The notes: generated by a model from the letters alone, not told the origin. A stretch of 53,793 nucleotides of DNA from Mycobacterium sp. NS-7484 (GCF_001953975.1 NZ_MBEJ01000010.1:1-53793); one strand, 5' to 3'; shown: positions 1 to 8,945, numbered from the stretch's first letter. Program-made: numbers and translations.

Positions 1-77
<77 letters not shown>

Positions 78-644
78 CACGACCACGCCACCGAGCACGC
101 CGACGACCACGCCGCGAACCCGCACGCCTGGTACAACCCGGCCGCGGTGACCGGCCTCGCCGACACGGTGACCGATGAGCTGAGCCAGTTGGCCCCGCAG
201 GCCAAGGAGTACTTCGCCCAGCGCCGGGCCGAGTTCACCACCGCGATGCAGCCCTACCAACAGCTGATCACCGACATCAAGACCAAAGCCCCCGGAAAGC
301 GGTACGCCGCCACCGAAACGGTATTCGACGACATGGCGACCGCGACCGGACTGGTCGATCAGACGCCGGCGGGTTATCAGGCCGCCGCGTCCAACGGGAC
401 CGACCCGTCACCGGCCGACCTGGACGCCTTCCTGCGTCTCCTCGGCGACCGCGGGGTCGACGTCCTGGTTTACAACACCCAGACCGAGGGCTCGCTGCCC
501 GAGCAGATCCGCGCCGCGGCCGAGGGCGCCGGAATCCCGGTCGTCGATGTCACCGAAACCGTGCCGCCCGGAGCCGATTCGTTCGAAGCTTGGCAGGTGA
601 ACCAACTGACCGCGCTCGCTGAAGCCCTCGGCGTCCAGGGCTAG
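78..644 (+). CDS. Zinc/manganese ABC transporter substrate-binding protein, ZnuA-like, 5'-truncated
   Basis: This is the C-terminal part of an extracellular metal-binding protein (cluster A-I, ZnuA/PsaA type) that hands Zn2+ or Mn2+ to the permease. The open frame runs in from the contig edge. It starts with a His/Asp-rich stretch (HDHATEHADDHA), then NPHAWYNP, which matches the NPHxW metal-ligand motif of the family, and ends in the usual helical lobe (SFEAWQVNQLTALAEAL). The GTG at 147 is only an internal codon; the signal peptide and N-terminal lobe are missing. The ATPase gene follows 9 bp downstream on the same strand, so these form one operon. Metal specificity cannot be decided from this fragment. 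Confidence 0.85.
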   Translation, partial: HDHATEHADDHAANPHAWYNPAAVTGLADTVTDELSQLAPQAKEYFAQRRAEFTTAMQPYQQLITDIKTKAPGKRYAATETVFDDMATATGLVDQTPAGYQAAASNGTDPSPADLDAFLRLLGDRGVDVLVYNTQTEGSLPEQIRAAAEGAGIPVVDVTETVPPGADSFEAWQVNQLTALAEALGVQG

Positions 645-653
645 TGTCAACTG

Positions 654-1433
654 GTGGCACCCAACTCCGCTGAGCCGCCCGCGCTCGTCTTCGACGACGT
701 CAGTGCTGTGCGCGGCGGACGCCTGATCTGGTCGGAGGGCACGTTCGAGATCCCGTCCGGCGGCATCGTCGCGCTGATCGGCTCCAACGGATCCGGTAAA
801 TCCACGATGTTGCAAGTCATCCTCGGCTTGCTGCCGGCTGCCTCCGGTTCGGTGCGCGTGCTCGGCAGCGCGCCGGGTGAACACAACGACCTGATCGGCT
901 ATGTCCCCCAGGACTACGTGGCCGGTGCGGGGCAGGCCATCCGGGCCCGCGGCGCGGTCACGCTGGGCCTCACCGGGCATCGGTGGGGCTTCACCCGAAC
1001 CTCGGCCGCCGACAAGGCCCGGGTCGACGAGGCCCTGCGCTGGGTCGAGGCCACCGACTTCGCCGATAGGCGGGTATCGGAGCTGTCCGGTGGCCAACGT
1101 CAACGCATCGCGTTGGCCAGTGCCCTTGTCGGACAACCGAAGATGCTCATCCTCGACGAACCGCTGGCCGCGCTCGACCTGCGCAACCAGCACGAGATCG
1201 TGCAGCTGCTGGCCCGGCTCAACCACGAACTCGGTGTCACGATTCTCGTTGTCGCCCATGACCTCAACCCCTTGCTGAGCGTGCTCGACAGCGCCATCTA
1301 CCTGCTCGACGGGCACGCCCACCACGCGGCCATCGACGAGGTGGTCGACGCCGGGTTGCTGACCCATCTGTACGGCACCGCCGTGCAGGTGGCCCACACC
1401 CCGATGGGGCAGATGTACATGAGGAGCGTGTGA
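654..1433 (+). CDS. Metal ABC transporter ATP-binding protein, ZnuC-like
   Basis: 259-residue ABC ATPase that would power metal import with its neighbours. Visible motifs are Walker A GSNGSGKST (~residues 43-51), a Q-loop at YVPQDY, signature LSGGQRQR (~144), Walker B LILDEP (~165) and the switch His in VVAHDLN. Length is normal for ZnuC/MntA ATPases. The GTG at 654 is the only start that keeps the N-terminal beta-sheet (PALVFDDVSAVRGG). Its stop overlaps the permease start (TGATG at 1431-1435), implying translational coupling. Confidence 0.92.
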   Translation: MAPNSAEPPALVFDDVSAVRGGRLIWSEGTFEIPSGGIVALIGSNGSGKSTMLQVILGLLPAASGSVRVLGSAPGEHNDLIGYVPQDYVAGAGQAIRARGAVTLGLTGHRWGFTRTSAADKARVDEALRWVEATDFADRRVSELSGGQRQRIALASALVGQPKMLILDEPLAALDLRNQHEIVQLLARLNHELGVTILVVAHDLNPLLSVLDSAIYLLDGHAHHAAIDEVVDAGLLTHLYGTAVQVAHTPMGQMYMRSV

Positions 1434-2314
1434 TGTCGGCCGGACTGCTGGCGCAGGGCACGTTCGCCCAAAGCACTCTGGCACTGGGCTATCAGCACAA
1501 CTGGTGGCAGATCCTGACCTCGGCCTTCATGCGTAACGCGTTGATCGGCGGCACGCTGGTGGCGCTCGCCGCCGGTCTGATCGGCTATTTCGTCATCGTG
1601 CGCAACACCGCGTTCGCCGCGCACGCCCTGGCGCACATCGGTCTGCCCGGGGCAACCGGCGCGGCACTGCTGGGCCTGCCGGTCGGGCTGGGGCTGGGTG
1701 CCTTCTGTGTCGCCGGAGCCGTGGTGATCGGGGCGCTGGGCAGCCGCGCCCACGATCGGGAGGTGGCCACCGGCACCGTGCTGGCACTGGCCACAGGCTT
1801 CGGCCTGTTCTTCAACTCACTGGCCACCAAGAACTCGTCGACGCTGACCAACGTGTTGTTCGGCAACCTGCTGGCCATCACGCATCAGCAGCTGCTCACG
1901 TTCGCCGTGCTGCTGGTGGTGTTGGCTGCGGCGATCGTATTCGTTTTCCGCCCACTGCTGTTCGCGTCGGTCAACGCGCAGGTGGCCGAGGCCAAAGGGA
2001 TACCGGTCCGCGCCTTGTCGGTGTTGTTCATGGTTCTGCTCGGCGTGGCCGTGACCATGGCGGTGCTGGCCGTGGGCACGCTGCTGTTGTTCGCGTTGGT
2101 CGTCACGCCGGCCGCCACGGCGATCATGGTGACCGCCCGGCCCATCGCCGCGATGGCGATCTCGACCGGGATCAGCCTGGTGTCGGTGTGGGCGGGGTTG
2201 GCAATCTCCTCAATTTTCAATATGCCGCCGAGCTTCGTGATCGTCACCATCGCGTGCGTGGCGTGGTTGGCGATGTGGACGGTTGATCGGGTGAGGAATT
2301 CGGCCATCCACTAG
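1433..2314 (+). CDS. Metal ABC transporter permease, ZnuB-like
   Basis: About 293-residue integral membrane protein of the ABC-3 family, with eight or so hydrophobic segments. It is the membrane channel of the ZnuABC-type importer. The conserved HALAHIGLPGATGAALLG region near residue 65 is characteristic of this permease family. I chose ATG 1433, which overlaps the ATPase stop and has GAGGAG at 1421-1426. GTG 1430 would add one residue. The protein ends 11 bp before the LacI-type gene. Confidence 0.9.
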   Translation: MSAGLLAQGTFAQSTLALGYQHNWWQILTSAFMRNALIGGTLVALAAGLIGYFVIVRNTAFAAHALAHIGLPGATGAALLGLPVGLGLGAFCVAGAVVIGALGSRAHDREVATGTVLALATGFGLFFNSLATKNSSTLTNVLFGNLLAITHQQLLTFAVLLVVLAAAIVFVFRPLLFASVNAQVAEAKGIPVRALSVLFMVLLGVAVTMAVLAVGTLLLFALVVTPAATAIMVTARPIAAMAISTGISLVSVWAGLAISSIFNMPPSFVIVTIACVAWLAMWTVDRVRNSAIH

Positions 2315-2325
2315 CCTCAGAAAGC

Positions 2326-3426
2326 ATGCCAAGGAGTCCCCACCCGCAGCGGCGGGCCACCCTGGCTTCGTTGGCGGCCGAACTGAAGGTTTCCCGCACC
2401 ACGATCTCCAACGCCTACAACCGTCCCGACCAGTTGTCGGCGGAGCTTCGCGATCGGATCTTCGATGCGGCCAAGCGTCTCGGCTACGCCGGCCCCGATC
2501 CGGTGGCGCGGTCCCTGCGGACCCGCAGGGCCGGGGCGGTGGGGCTGATCATCACCGAGCCGCTCAATTACTCCTTCAGTGATCCGGCCGCACTGGATTT
2601 CGTTGCCGGGCTTGCCGAATCGTGCGAGGCGGTGGGGCAGGGGCTGCTCCTGGTGGCGATCGGACCCAACCGCAGCTTCGAAGACGGCTCGGCTGCGGTG
2701 CTGGCGGCCGGTGTCGACGGGTTCGTGGTGTATTCGGCCTCCGACGACGACCCGTACCTGCCGGTGGTGCGTCAGCGTCAGTTGCCGGTCGTGGTGGTGG
2801 ACCAGCCCAAGGACGTGGCCGGGGTGTCGCGGGTCGGCATCGACGATCGCGGGGCGATGCGTCAGCTGGCCGAGCAGGTCCTCGATCTCGGTCACCGTGA
2901 CATCGGGTTGTTGACCATGCGGTTGGGCCGTGACTGGCCGCATGGCGACGCGAAATCCGCACCGGCCGATCCGGATCGGGTGCTGTCGCCACATTTTCAC
3001 GTGCAACGCGAGCGTATTCACGGTGTGTATGACGCGATGACGGCCGCCGGCCTGGCGCCGGCCACGTTGACCGTGGTGGAGAGCTTCGACCATCTGCCGA
3101 CCTCGGGTGGCGCGGCGGCCGAGGTGGCGTTGGAGGTCAATCCCCGCATCACCGCGCTGATGTGCACGGCCGACGTGCTGGCCTTGTCGGCCATGGACTA
3201 TCTGCGCTCGCGGGGGATTTACGTGCCGGGCGAGATGACGGTGACCGGTTTCGACGGAGTGCCCGACGCGTTGCGGCGCGGCCTGTCCACGGTCGTGCAG
3301 TCGAGTGTGGCCAAGGGGCGACGGGCCGGCGAACTGCTGCACAATCCGCCGCGCGATGGGCTGCCGGTGATCGACGTGCTGCCCACCGAGGTGGTGCGTG
3401 GCCGCACGTCGGGCCCGCCGGCCTAG
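2326..3426 (+). CDS. LacI-family transcriptional regulator
   Basis: 366 residues. The N-terminal helix-turn-helix and hinge helix (ATLASLAAELKVSRTTISNA, then YNRPDQLSAELRDRI, ~11-50) are classic LacI. The rest is a periplasmic-binding-protein-like sensor domain ending in the region that normally contacts ligand (TVTGFDGVPDALRRGLSTVVQS). The M. tuberculosis locus has a LacI gene (Rv3575c) in the same position next to kstR, so this is probably its orthologue. It lies just downstream of the metal transporter genes and overlaps otsB tail to tail by 4 bp. The effector is unknown. Confidence 0.9.
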   Translation: MPRSPHPQRRATLASLAAELKVSRTTISNAYNRPDQLSAELRDRIFDAAKRLGYAGPDPVARSLRTRRAGAVGLIITEPLNYSFSDPAALDFVAGLAESCEAVGQGLLLVAIGPNRSFEDGSAAVLAAGVDGFVVYSASDDDPYLPVVRQRQLPVVVVDQPKDVAGVSRVGIDDRGAMRQLAEQVLDLGHRDIGLLTMRLGRDWPHGDAKSAPADPDRVLSPHFHVQRERIHGVYDAMTAAGLAPATLTVVESFDHLPTSGGAAAEVALEVNPRITALMCTADVLALSAMDYLRSRGIYVPGEMTVTGFDGVPDALRRGLSTVVQSSVAKGRRAGELLHNPPRDGLPVIDVLPTEVVRGRTSGPPA

Positions 3427-4184
3427 CCCGTTTCGGCGGTGCGACGGGCGTCGAGTAAATACTTCAGTGCTGCCACAACATCTTCGGGCTCGTCGACGCG
3501 GTAGCCGGCCAGTGTTTCGCCCGGTCCCACTTTGACGCCGACATCGCCGTCGCTCAGCCGACGGAACGCCTTCTCGTCGGTCACGTCGTCGCCGAAGTAG
3601 ATCACCGCGGAGGCCCGGTGCTCGTCGCGCAGGATGTCGATCGCCTCGCCCTTGTCGGTGGTGATCACCGCGAACTCGAGCACGGCCTTGCCCTTGGTCA
3701 GCTGGGCATCCCAGGCTTGCGCGGCGTGGAGTGCCTGCGCGCTCGCGGCTTCGGCATCGGCAGGGGAGGCGTTGCGCACGTGCAGGGCCACGCTGGCGGG
3801 TTTGAGTTCGACGGCCACGCCGGGCCGGGAGGCGGCCATGGCGCCCAATTCGGTGGCAATGCGGTCCAACAACTCCCGGTCGATGGAATGGGCAAAGCCG
3901 GAAGCGAATTCGGCGCCGTGGCTGCCAACGAGGTGCACCGTCGGGGGCATACCCGACAGTTCCCGCAGCACCTCGAGCGCGCGGCCGGAGATCAGCGCGG
4001 TCGCGGTGCCGGGGCATTGAGCCAGCGCCACAAGCGCTTCGGCGCCGGCGCGCAACGGACGCGCGTCGGCCGGGTTGTTGACGATCGGGGCCAGCGTGCC
4101 ATCGAAGTCAGAGGTGATCAGCAGCCGGGGTGCCTGTGCCACCCGGGCCAGCGCCGCCTTGAGTTCTACGGGGAGAGCACTCAC
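3423..4184 (-). CDS. otsB: Trehalose-6-phosphate phosphatase (OtsB-type)
   Basis: 253-residue HAD-superfamily enzyme that dephosphorylates trehalose-6-phosphate. HAD motif I is SDFDGTLAP (Asp nucleophile ~26 and Asp ~28). Also present are the OtsB motif SGRALEVLRELSG, GSHGAEF, KPASVALHVRNA, and motif III/IV TKGKAVLEF...GDDVTDEKAFR. It is shorter than M. tuberculosis OtsB2 (391 aa), having only the catalytic and cap domains, and resembles the compact single-domain form. It starts only 3 bp after the kstR stop on the same strand, so it is probably cotranscribed with the steroid repressor. Confidence 0.88.
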   Translation of the reverse strand: MSALPVELKAALARVAQAPRLLITSDFDGTLAPIVNNPADARPLRAGAEALVALAQCPGTATALISGRALEVLRELSGMPPTVHLVGSHGAEFASGFAHSIDRELLDRIATELGAMAASRPGVAVELKPASVALHVRNASPADAEAASAQALHAAQAWDAQLTKGKAVLEFAVITTDKGEAIDILRDEHRASAVIYFGDDVTDEKAFRRLSDGDVGVKVGPGETLAGYRVDEPEDVVAALKYLLDARRTAETG

Positions 4185-4187
4185 CCG

Positions 4188-4865
4188 TCAGATCTTAGGT
4201 TTGTCCTCCGCGCCGATCAGCAGACGCACGGCCAGATCGAGTCGCTTGCTGACGTCGGTGGCCGAGGCGCGGCGGGTCAGCCAGGCCAGCAGATTCGACA
4301 GCCACACATCGGAGATCACGCGCGCGATGTGGTACTGGTCCTCGGTCGGCTCGCCGTCGCTCATGGCCCGGGCGAACATCGAGTCCATCAACTTGCCGAC
4401 ATGATCGACCTCACCGGCTGCCGACGCGTCGGCGAAGACGAAGGCGCGGGTCATGGCCTCGGTGAGCAGCGGGTTGCGCTGCATGGCCCGGTTCAGCTTG
4501 CCGACCATGAAGCTGAGCCGCTGGTACGGCGTGCCACCGGCGAGCGCGGCCCGGTCGGTCTTGGCGTCGATGCGTTCGAACTCGCGGCCCAGGGCAGAGA
4601 CCAGCAGATGGACCTTGGAGGGGAAGTAGCGGTACAGCGTGCCGACCGCGACGTCGGCCCGCTCGGCCACGGCGCGCATCTGCACCGCCTCGTAACCGCC
4701 CTTGGAGGCGATGGCCAAGGTGGCGTCCAGGATGCGCTTGCGACGCTCCCGCTGCGCTTCGGAGCCGAGTTCGGATTCGGCGAGGACGGCCACGTTCAGC
4801 ACCTCACGTGGTCGCGAGTCCGACCCGGACGTGTCGTTGCCTGAAGGCTGTGATGCGCCGGACAT
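4188..4865 (-). CDS. kstR: KstR, TetR-family repressor of cholesterol catabolism
   Basis: Master repressor of upper steroid-degradation genes; released by cholesterol-derived CoA thioesters. The stretch beginning AVLAESELGSEAQRERRKR and the HTH (MRAVAERADVAVGTLYRYFPS) are nearly identical to what I recall of M. tuberculosis KstR (Rv3574), as is the C-terminus RASATDVSKRLDLAVRLLIG. ATG 4865 gives 225 aa with AAGGAG 11 nt upstream. GTG 4793 would give ~201 aa, closer to the 199-aa M. tuberculosis form, so the start is uncertain. The open frame continues to 5033 but crosses the operator and is not coding there. It is divergent from fadE34 and shares the operator at 5009-5022, so it is expected to autoregulate. 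Confidence 0.95.
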   Translation of the reverse strand: MSGASQPSGNDTSGSDSRPREVLNVAVLAESELGSEAQRERRKRILDATLAIASKGGYEAVQMRAVAERADVAVGTLYRYFPSKVHLLVSALGREFERIDAKTDRAALAGGTPYQRLSFMVGKLNRAMQRNPLLTEAMTRAFVFADASAAGEVDHVGKLMDSMFARAMSDGEPTEDQYHIARVISDVWLSNLLAWLTRRASATDVSKRLDLAVRLLIGAEDKPKI

Positions 4866-5008
4866 GCGGTCTGTGGCTCCTTCTCGTCGCGTACCTCGTC
4901 GAAAACGATACGCACGCCGATCTCCTTCTACCCACCTCCCTGCCGGTGAAGACACGGACGTGTACTGCTGTGATGCGGGTCGACTTGACGGTCGAACGCT
5001 GTCACCAT

Positions 5009-5022
5009 TAGAACACGTTCTA
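5009..5022. promoter_or_regulatory. KstR operator between kstR and fadE34
   Basis: TAGAACACGTTCTA is a perfect palindrome that matches the published KstR consensus TNNAACNNGTTNNA at every fixed position. It lies between divergent kstR and fadE34, 44 bp upstream of the fadE34 ATG, and should control both genes. Confidence 0.92.
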
Positions 5023-5066
5023 GTGGGAAGCACGGACTTCTCGCGTTAGCGGCTAGGAGGTCCACC

Positions 5067-7196
5067 ATGTCCGGCGCATCTGCCACCATCACCGACGAGC
5101 AGTTTGCCGCCCGTGACCTGGTCCGGAGCTGGGCGGCCGCAACCGACACGGCCGCGGCGGTCCGAGCCGGTGAACACGATGCCGACGCCTGGCGCGGGCC
5201 GTTTCAGGGTCTCGCCGAACTAGGGATCTTCAGCGTCGCAGTCGCCGAGGAACACGGCGGCGCCGGCGGCACGGTCGAGGACCTGTGCGCGATGGTCGAC
5301 GAGGCGGCGGCCGCCCTGGTGCCCGGTCCGGTGGCCACCACCGCGCTGGCCACGCTGATCGTCACCGACGATGCGGTGCTGGAAGCGCTGGTGTCGGGTG
5401 AGCGCACCGCCGGGGCGGCATTGAACGCGGATCTGAGCCTCGACGGGGACCGGGTGTCCGGCACCGCCGAATATGTCCTCGGTGTCGACGCCGCCGGTGT
5501 GCTGTTGCTTCCGGCCGGAGATCGGGTGGTGCTGGTCGACGCCGGGGCCGACGGGGTCAGCATCGACCTGCTCACTGCCACCGACTTCTCGCTGCCGCTG
5601 GCGCGGGTGGTGCTCGACGCGGCTCCCGCGCAGGTGCTCGAGGTGTCACGGCAGCGCTTCGCCGACATCACCGCCACCGTGTTGGCCGCCGAGGCCGCCG
5701 GGCTGGCGCGCTGGACCCTGCAGACGGCAACCGAATACGCCAAGGTGCGTGAGCAATTCGGCAAGCCGATCGGCAGCTTCCAGGCGGTCAAGCACATGTG
5801 TGCCGAGATGCTGTTGCGTTCGGAGCAGGTTTCGGTGTCGGCAGCCGACGCGGCGCGCGCGGTCTCGGAATCCGATGCCGGCCAGCTGTCGATCGCCGCG
5901 GCCGTGGCTGCCGCGGCCGGTGTGGACGCGGCCAAGGCCAACGCCAAGGACTGCATCCAGGTGCTCGGTGGCATCGGCATCACGTGGGAGCACGAGGCAC
6001 ATCTGTATCTGCGTCGGGCATATGGCATTTCGCATGCGCTCGGCGGGCAGCGCGCGTGGCAGCGCCGGATCTCGGCGCTGACCCAGCAGGGCGTGCGCCG
6101 TGAGCTGCGTATCGACCTGGAGTCGGTGGCTGCCCTGCGCCCGGAGATCAATGCCGCGGTGGCCAAGGTGGCCGCCCTGCCGGTGGACCAGCGACAGGCT
6201 GCCCTGGCCGAGGCCGGGCTGCAGGCCCCGCACTGGCCACGTCCCTACGGCCGCAACGCATCTCCGGCCGAGCAGCTGCTGATCGATCAGGAACTCGCCG
6301 CGGCCCAAGTGGAGCGGCCGGATCTCGTGATCGGCTGGTGGGCCGTGCCGACCATCTTGGAACACGGCAGTCCCGAGCAGATCGACCAGTTCGTGCCGGC
6401 CACGCTGCGCGGTGACCTGTCGTGGTGCCAGCTGTTCTCCGAGCCGGGCGCCGGTTCGGATCTGGCCGCCCTACGCATGAAAGCCGTTCGCGCCGAAGGG
6501 CCCAACGGTGAGGCCGGATGGAAACTGACCGGGCAGAAGGTGTGGACCTCCGCGGCGCAGAAGGCGCACTGGGGCGTGTGCCTGGCGCGCACCGACGCCG
6601 ACGCCCCGAAACACAAGGGCATCACCTACTTCCTGATCGACATGAAGTCCCCGGGCATCGTGATCCGGCCGCTGCGCGAGATCACCGGTGACGAGCTGTT
6701 CAACGAGGTGTTCTTCGACGACGTGTTCGTGCCCGACGAGATGGTGGTGGGCACGGTCAACGACGGCTGGCGGCTGGCCCGCACCACGCTGGCCAACGAG
6801 CGGGTGGCCATGGCCGGCGGCACCGCGTTGGGCAACCCGATGGAAGAACTGCTGCGGGCGCTCGGGCAGCAGGCCGACGTGGATCCGGCCGATCTGGACC
6901 GCCTCGGCGGGTTGATCCTGACGGCCCAGGTGGGCTCACTGCTGGATCAGCGGATCGCCCAGCTCGCGGTCGCCGGGCAGGACACCGGCGCGCAGGCCTC
7001 GGCTCGCAAGCTGATCGGGGTGCGTTATAGGCAGGCGCTCGCCGAGTTCCGGCTGGAGCTCTCCGACGGCGGCGGTGTGGTGCGCAATCAGGAGGTGCAC
7101 GACTTCCTCAACACCCGCTGCCTGACGATCGCCGGCGGCACCGAGCAGATCCTGCTGACCGTGGCCGGTGAGCGCCTCTTGGGCTTGCCGCGCTAG
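5067..7196 (+). CDS. fadE34: FadE34 (ChsE3-type), fused double acyl-CoA dehydrogenase of sterol side-chain degradation
   Basis: 709 residues, two acyl-CoA dehydrogenase (ACAD) units in one chain, equivalent to the alpha and beta subunits of the heterotetrameric steroid ACADs. M. tuberculosis FadE34 is about the same length (711) and, as ChsE3, acts on steroid-CoAs with a five-carbon side chain. The N-terminal half shows ATEYAKVREQFGKPIGSFQ (~225-243). The C-terminal half shows the FAD-binding LFSEPGAGSDLA (~455), GQKVWTSAAQ and the terminal GGTEQILLTVAGERLLGLPR. ATG 5067 follows TAGGAGG with ideal spacing. It is divergent from kstR behind an exact KstR operator. A 28-bp hairpin follows the stop. 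Confidence 0.93.
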   Translation: MSGASATITDEQFAARDLVRSWAAATDTAAAVRAGEHDADAWRGPFQGLAELGIFSVAVAEEHGGAGGTVEDLCAMVDEAAAALVPGPVATTALATLIVTDDAVLEALVSGERTAGAALNADLSLDGDRVSGTAEYVLGVDAAGVLLLPAGDRVVLVDAGADGVSIDLLTATDFSLPLARVVLDAAPAQVLEVSRQRFADITATVLAAEAAGLARWTLQTATEYAKVREQFGKPIGSFQAVKHMCAEMLLRSEQVSVSAADAARAVSESDAGQLSIAAAVAAAAGVDAAKANAKDCIQVLGGIGITWEHEAHLYLRRAYGISHALGGQRAWQRRISALTQQGVRRELRIDLESVAALRPEINAAVAKVAALPVDQRQAALAEAGLQAPHWPRPYGRNASPAEQLLIDQELAAAQVERPDLVIGWWAVPTILEHGSPEQIDQFVPATLRGDLSWCQLFSEPGAGSDLAALRMKAVRAEGPNGEAGWKLTGQKVWTSAAQKAHWGVCLARTDADAPKHKGITYFLIDMKSPGIVIRPLREITGDELFNEVFFDDVFVPDEMVVGTVNDGWRLARTTLANERVAMAGGTALGNPMEELLRALGQQADVDPADLDRLGGLILTAQVGSLLDQRIAQLAVAGQDTGAQASARKLIGVRYRQALAEFRLELSDGGGVVRNQEVHDFLNTRCLTIAGGTEQILLTVAGERLLGLPR

Positions 7197-7207
7197 GACT
7201 TTCTTCC

Positions 7208-7267
7208 GCGAGCAGACGTAAACCCGTACCTTTTTGCCGAAAAAGGTACGGGTTTACGTCTGCTCGC
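7208..7267. terminator. 28-bp perfect hairpin, probable bidirectional terminator
   Basis: Arms 7208-7235 and 7240-7267 are exact inverse complements around a 4-nt GCCG loop, with T5/A5 flanking the loop. It sits between convergent fadE34 and the kshB-linked secreted gene, where a two-way terminator is expected. The outer arm begins GCGAGCAGACG, the same 11 bases that begin the partial hairpin at 53700. Confidence 0.85.
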
Positions 7268-7285
7268 CGGGCGCGTGAGCGCTGA

Positions 7286-7861
7286 TCAGAACCCGGTCTG
7301 CGTGCAGGCGGTAGGCGTGGTGAGGTTGACCCCGCCATAGACCACCTGGATCACTGAGCAGACGATGAAATCGTCCTTGGTGTTCGGCTGCCCGGTGCGC
7401 CATTCGGTGGGCACGGATTCGCCGTCGATGGTGAAGCGCTCGATCGGCCCGCCACCGAAATATGTCGCCGAGATCTCGACCCTGTTCAGCGACCGGTACA
7501 ACTTCGACAGCACGTTGTCGTGGTTGGAGCCCTTGATCTCACGCGGCATCCCGGCCGGGGCGCTGTAGGACGCCTCCTGCCAGGTGTCCTTGTTGGTGCT
7601 GCGCAGCGTGATGGTCTGACGTGCCCAGGTGTCACCGGGGAATCCGATGGGGCCCTCGGGCGTCAGCAGGTTGGCGTGCGTGTTGAACGTGCACCGGCCG
7701 CCCGAACACTCGGCGTTCACGTGCATCTCGATCGTGCCCGCCGGGCTGGGGATCGAGGTGACGGCCGAGTTGGCGGCCGCCGTCGCCGACGCGGGATACG
7801 TCAGCGCCGCCGCGGTCAGCACCGCTGCCGCGCTCGCTGCGGAGAGCCTGTTGATCGTCAT
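7286..7861 (-). CDS. Small secreted protein downstream of kshB (Rv3572-like by position)
   Basis: About 191 residues of unknown function. An N-terminal signal peptide is clear (INRLSAASAAAVLTAAALTY, then PASATA), so the mature protein should be exported. It has four cysteines (AECSGGRC, FIVCSV, TACTQ), enough for two disulfides, and a beta-rich look. It lies ~22 bp downstream of kshB on the same strand. M. tuberculosis has a small hypothetical gene (Rv3572) in the same place, so orthology is likely on synteny. ATG 7861 is preferred; TTG 7867 is possible and neither has a strong ribosome-binding site. Expected to be KstR-controlled with kshB. Confidence 0.8.
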   Translation of the reverse strand: MTINRLSAASAAAVLTAAALTYPASATAAANSAVTSIPSPAGTIEMHVNAECSGGRCTFNTHANLLTPEGPIGFPGDTWARQTITLRSTNKDTWQEASYSAPAGMPREIKGSNHDNVLSKLYRSLNRVEISATYFGGGPIERFTIDGESVPTEWRTGQPNTKDDFIVCSVIQVVYGGVNLTTPTACTQTGF

Positions 7862-7883
7862 CGTCAAGAAAGGTATCCGCTCG

Positions 7884-8945
7884 CTACTCGTCGTAGGTGA
7901 CTTCGACCGAATCCGACACCGGCGTGGCCTGGCAACCCAGGATCAGCCCCTCGTCGAGATCGGAGGGTTCCAGGACGTCGTTGATCTCCATCTCCACGTC
8001 GCCCGATTTCTTCAGCACCGCGCACGCACCGCAATGACCTTCGCGGCAGGAGAACGGTGCATCCAGACCCTTGTCCAACAGGACGTCGAGCAGCTTGGCC
8101 GAACGGGGCCAGCGGATCTCGTGGGTGGTGCCGTCCAGGGTGACGATCGCGGTGGCCGGCCCCTGGTCGCTGTCGTCGTCTTCCTCGATCACCACCGCGG
8201 CGAACGGATCCGAATCCAACGACTTGAACACCTCGATGTGGATGTTCTCGGCTGGGGCGCCGGCCTGTTGCAGGGCCTGCTCGGCGGCGGCCATGAATGG
8301 TCCGGGCCCGCAGATGAAGGACTCGCGTGCGGCGTAGGGGCTCACCAGCCCGGCCAGGGCGGCCGTGCTGGGCAGGCCCTGCACGCTCTCCAGCCAGTGC
8401 ACGACGGTGAACCGGTCGGGGTACTTGGCCGTCAGTTCGCGCAGGGTGGCGCCGAAGATGACCGAGTTCTCGTCGCGGTTGGCGTAGACGAGCACGACGT
8501 TGCCGGTGCCTTCGGCGAGGGCGGATTTGCAGATCGCCATCATCGGGGTGATGCCGCTGCCGGCGGCCAGCAGTAGGAAGTCGGTGTCGAGCTTCTTGGG
8601 CACGAAGGTGCCCGACGGGGCCAGCACATGGATCTTCATGCCGGCGTGCGCGTTGTCGCACAGCCAGTTCGACGCATAGCCGTCGGCGGTGCGCTTGACC
8701 GTGACGGTCAGTTGGTCGTCCGTCGTCGGTGAACTGGACAACGAATAGCAGCGGGCCACCGAACCGGTGCGGTCGCTGGGTATCCGCAAGGTCAGGAACT
8801 GGCCAGGGGAGTAGCGCAGCTTCTCGGCGGCGATGTCCGAGCCTTCGGGCACGGAGAACACGAGGGACCGGGCGTCGGCCGTCTCGTCGATGACCGCGCT
8901 CACCTGCAGTTCGAGCACATGGCTGCCCAGTGGCTCATCAGTCAC
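7884..8945 (-). CDS. kshB: KshB, reductase of 3-ketosteroid 9alpha-hydroxylase
   Basis: 353 residues (M. tuberculosis KshB 358). It moves electrons from NADH through FAD and a plant-type [2Fe-2S] cluster to the oxygenase KshA, which is not in this window, for 9alpha-hydroxylation of androstenedione-type steroids. Domain order is FAD-binding beta barrel (RCYSLSSSP, ~65-73), NAD-binding Rossmann domain (LLLAAGSGITPMMAI; CGPGPFM), then ferredoxin domain with cluster ligands Cys300, Cys305, Cys308 and Cys338. GTG 8945 is the start. An exact KstR operator lies 27 bp upstream. It is divergent from hsaA. Confidence 0.95.
   Translation of the reverse strand: MTDEPLGSHVLELQVSAVIDETADARSLVFSVPEGSDIAAEKLRYSPGQFLTLRIPSDRTGSVARCYSLSSSPTTDDQLTVTVKRTADGYASNWLCDNAHAGMKIHVLAPSGTFVPKKLDTDFLLLAAGSGITPMMAICKSALAEGTGNVVLVYANRDENSVIFGATLRELTAKYPDRFTVVHWLESVQGLPSTAALAGLVSPYAARESFICGPGPFMAAAEQALQQAGAPAENIHIEVFKSLDSDPFAAVVIEEDDDSDQGPATAIVTLDGTTHEIRWPRSAKLLDVLLDKGLDAPFSCREGHCGACAVLKKSGDVEMEINDVLEPSDLDEGLILGCQATPVSDSVEVTYDE

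Noticed and set aside
2317..4017. 566-residue open frame on the minus strand
   Set aside because: Lies antisense to the LacI gene and in another frame of otsB; Arg/Pro/Gly-rich with no domain. A high-GC shadow.
3618..4844. 408-residue open frame on the plus strand
   Set aside because: Antisense to otsB and kstR, which are clear by motifs; composition is that of a shadow frame.
4866..5033. N-terminal extension of kstR
   Set aside because: Would translate through the palindromic KstR operator and has no similarity to KstR.
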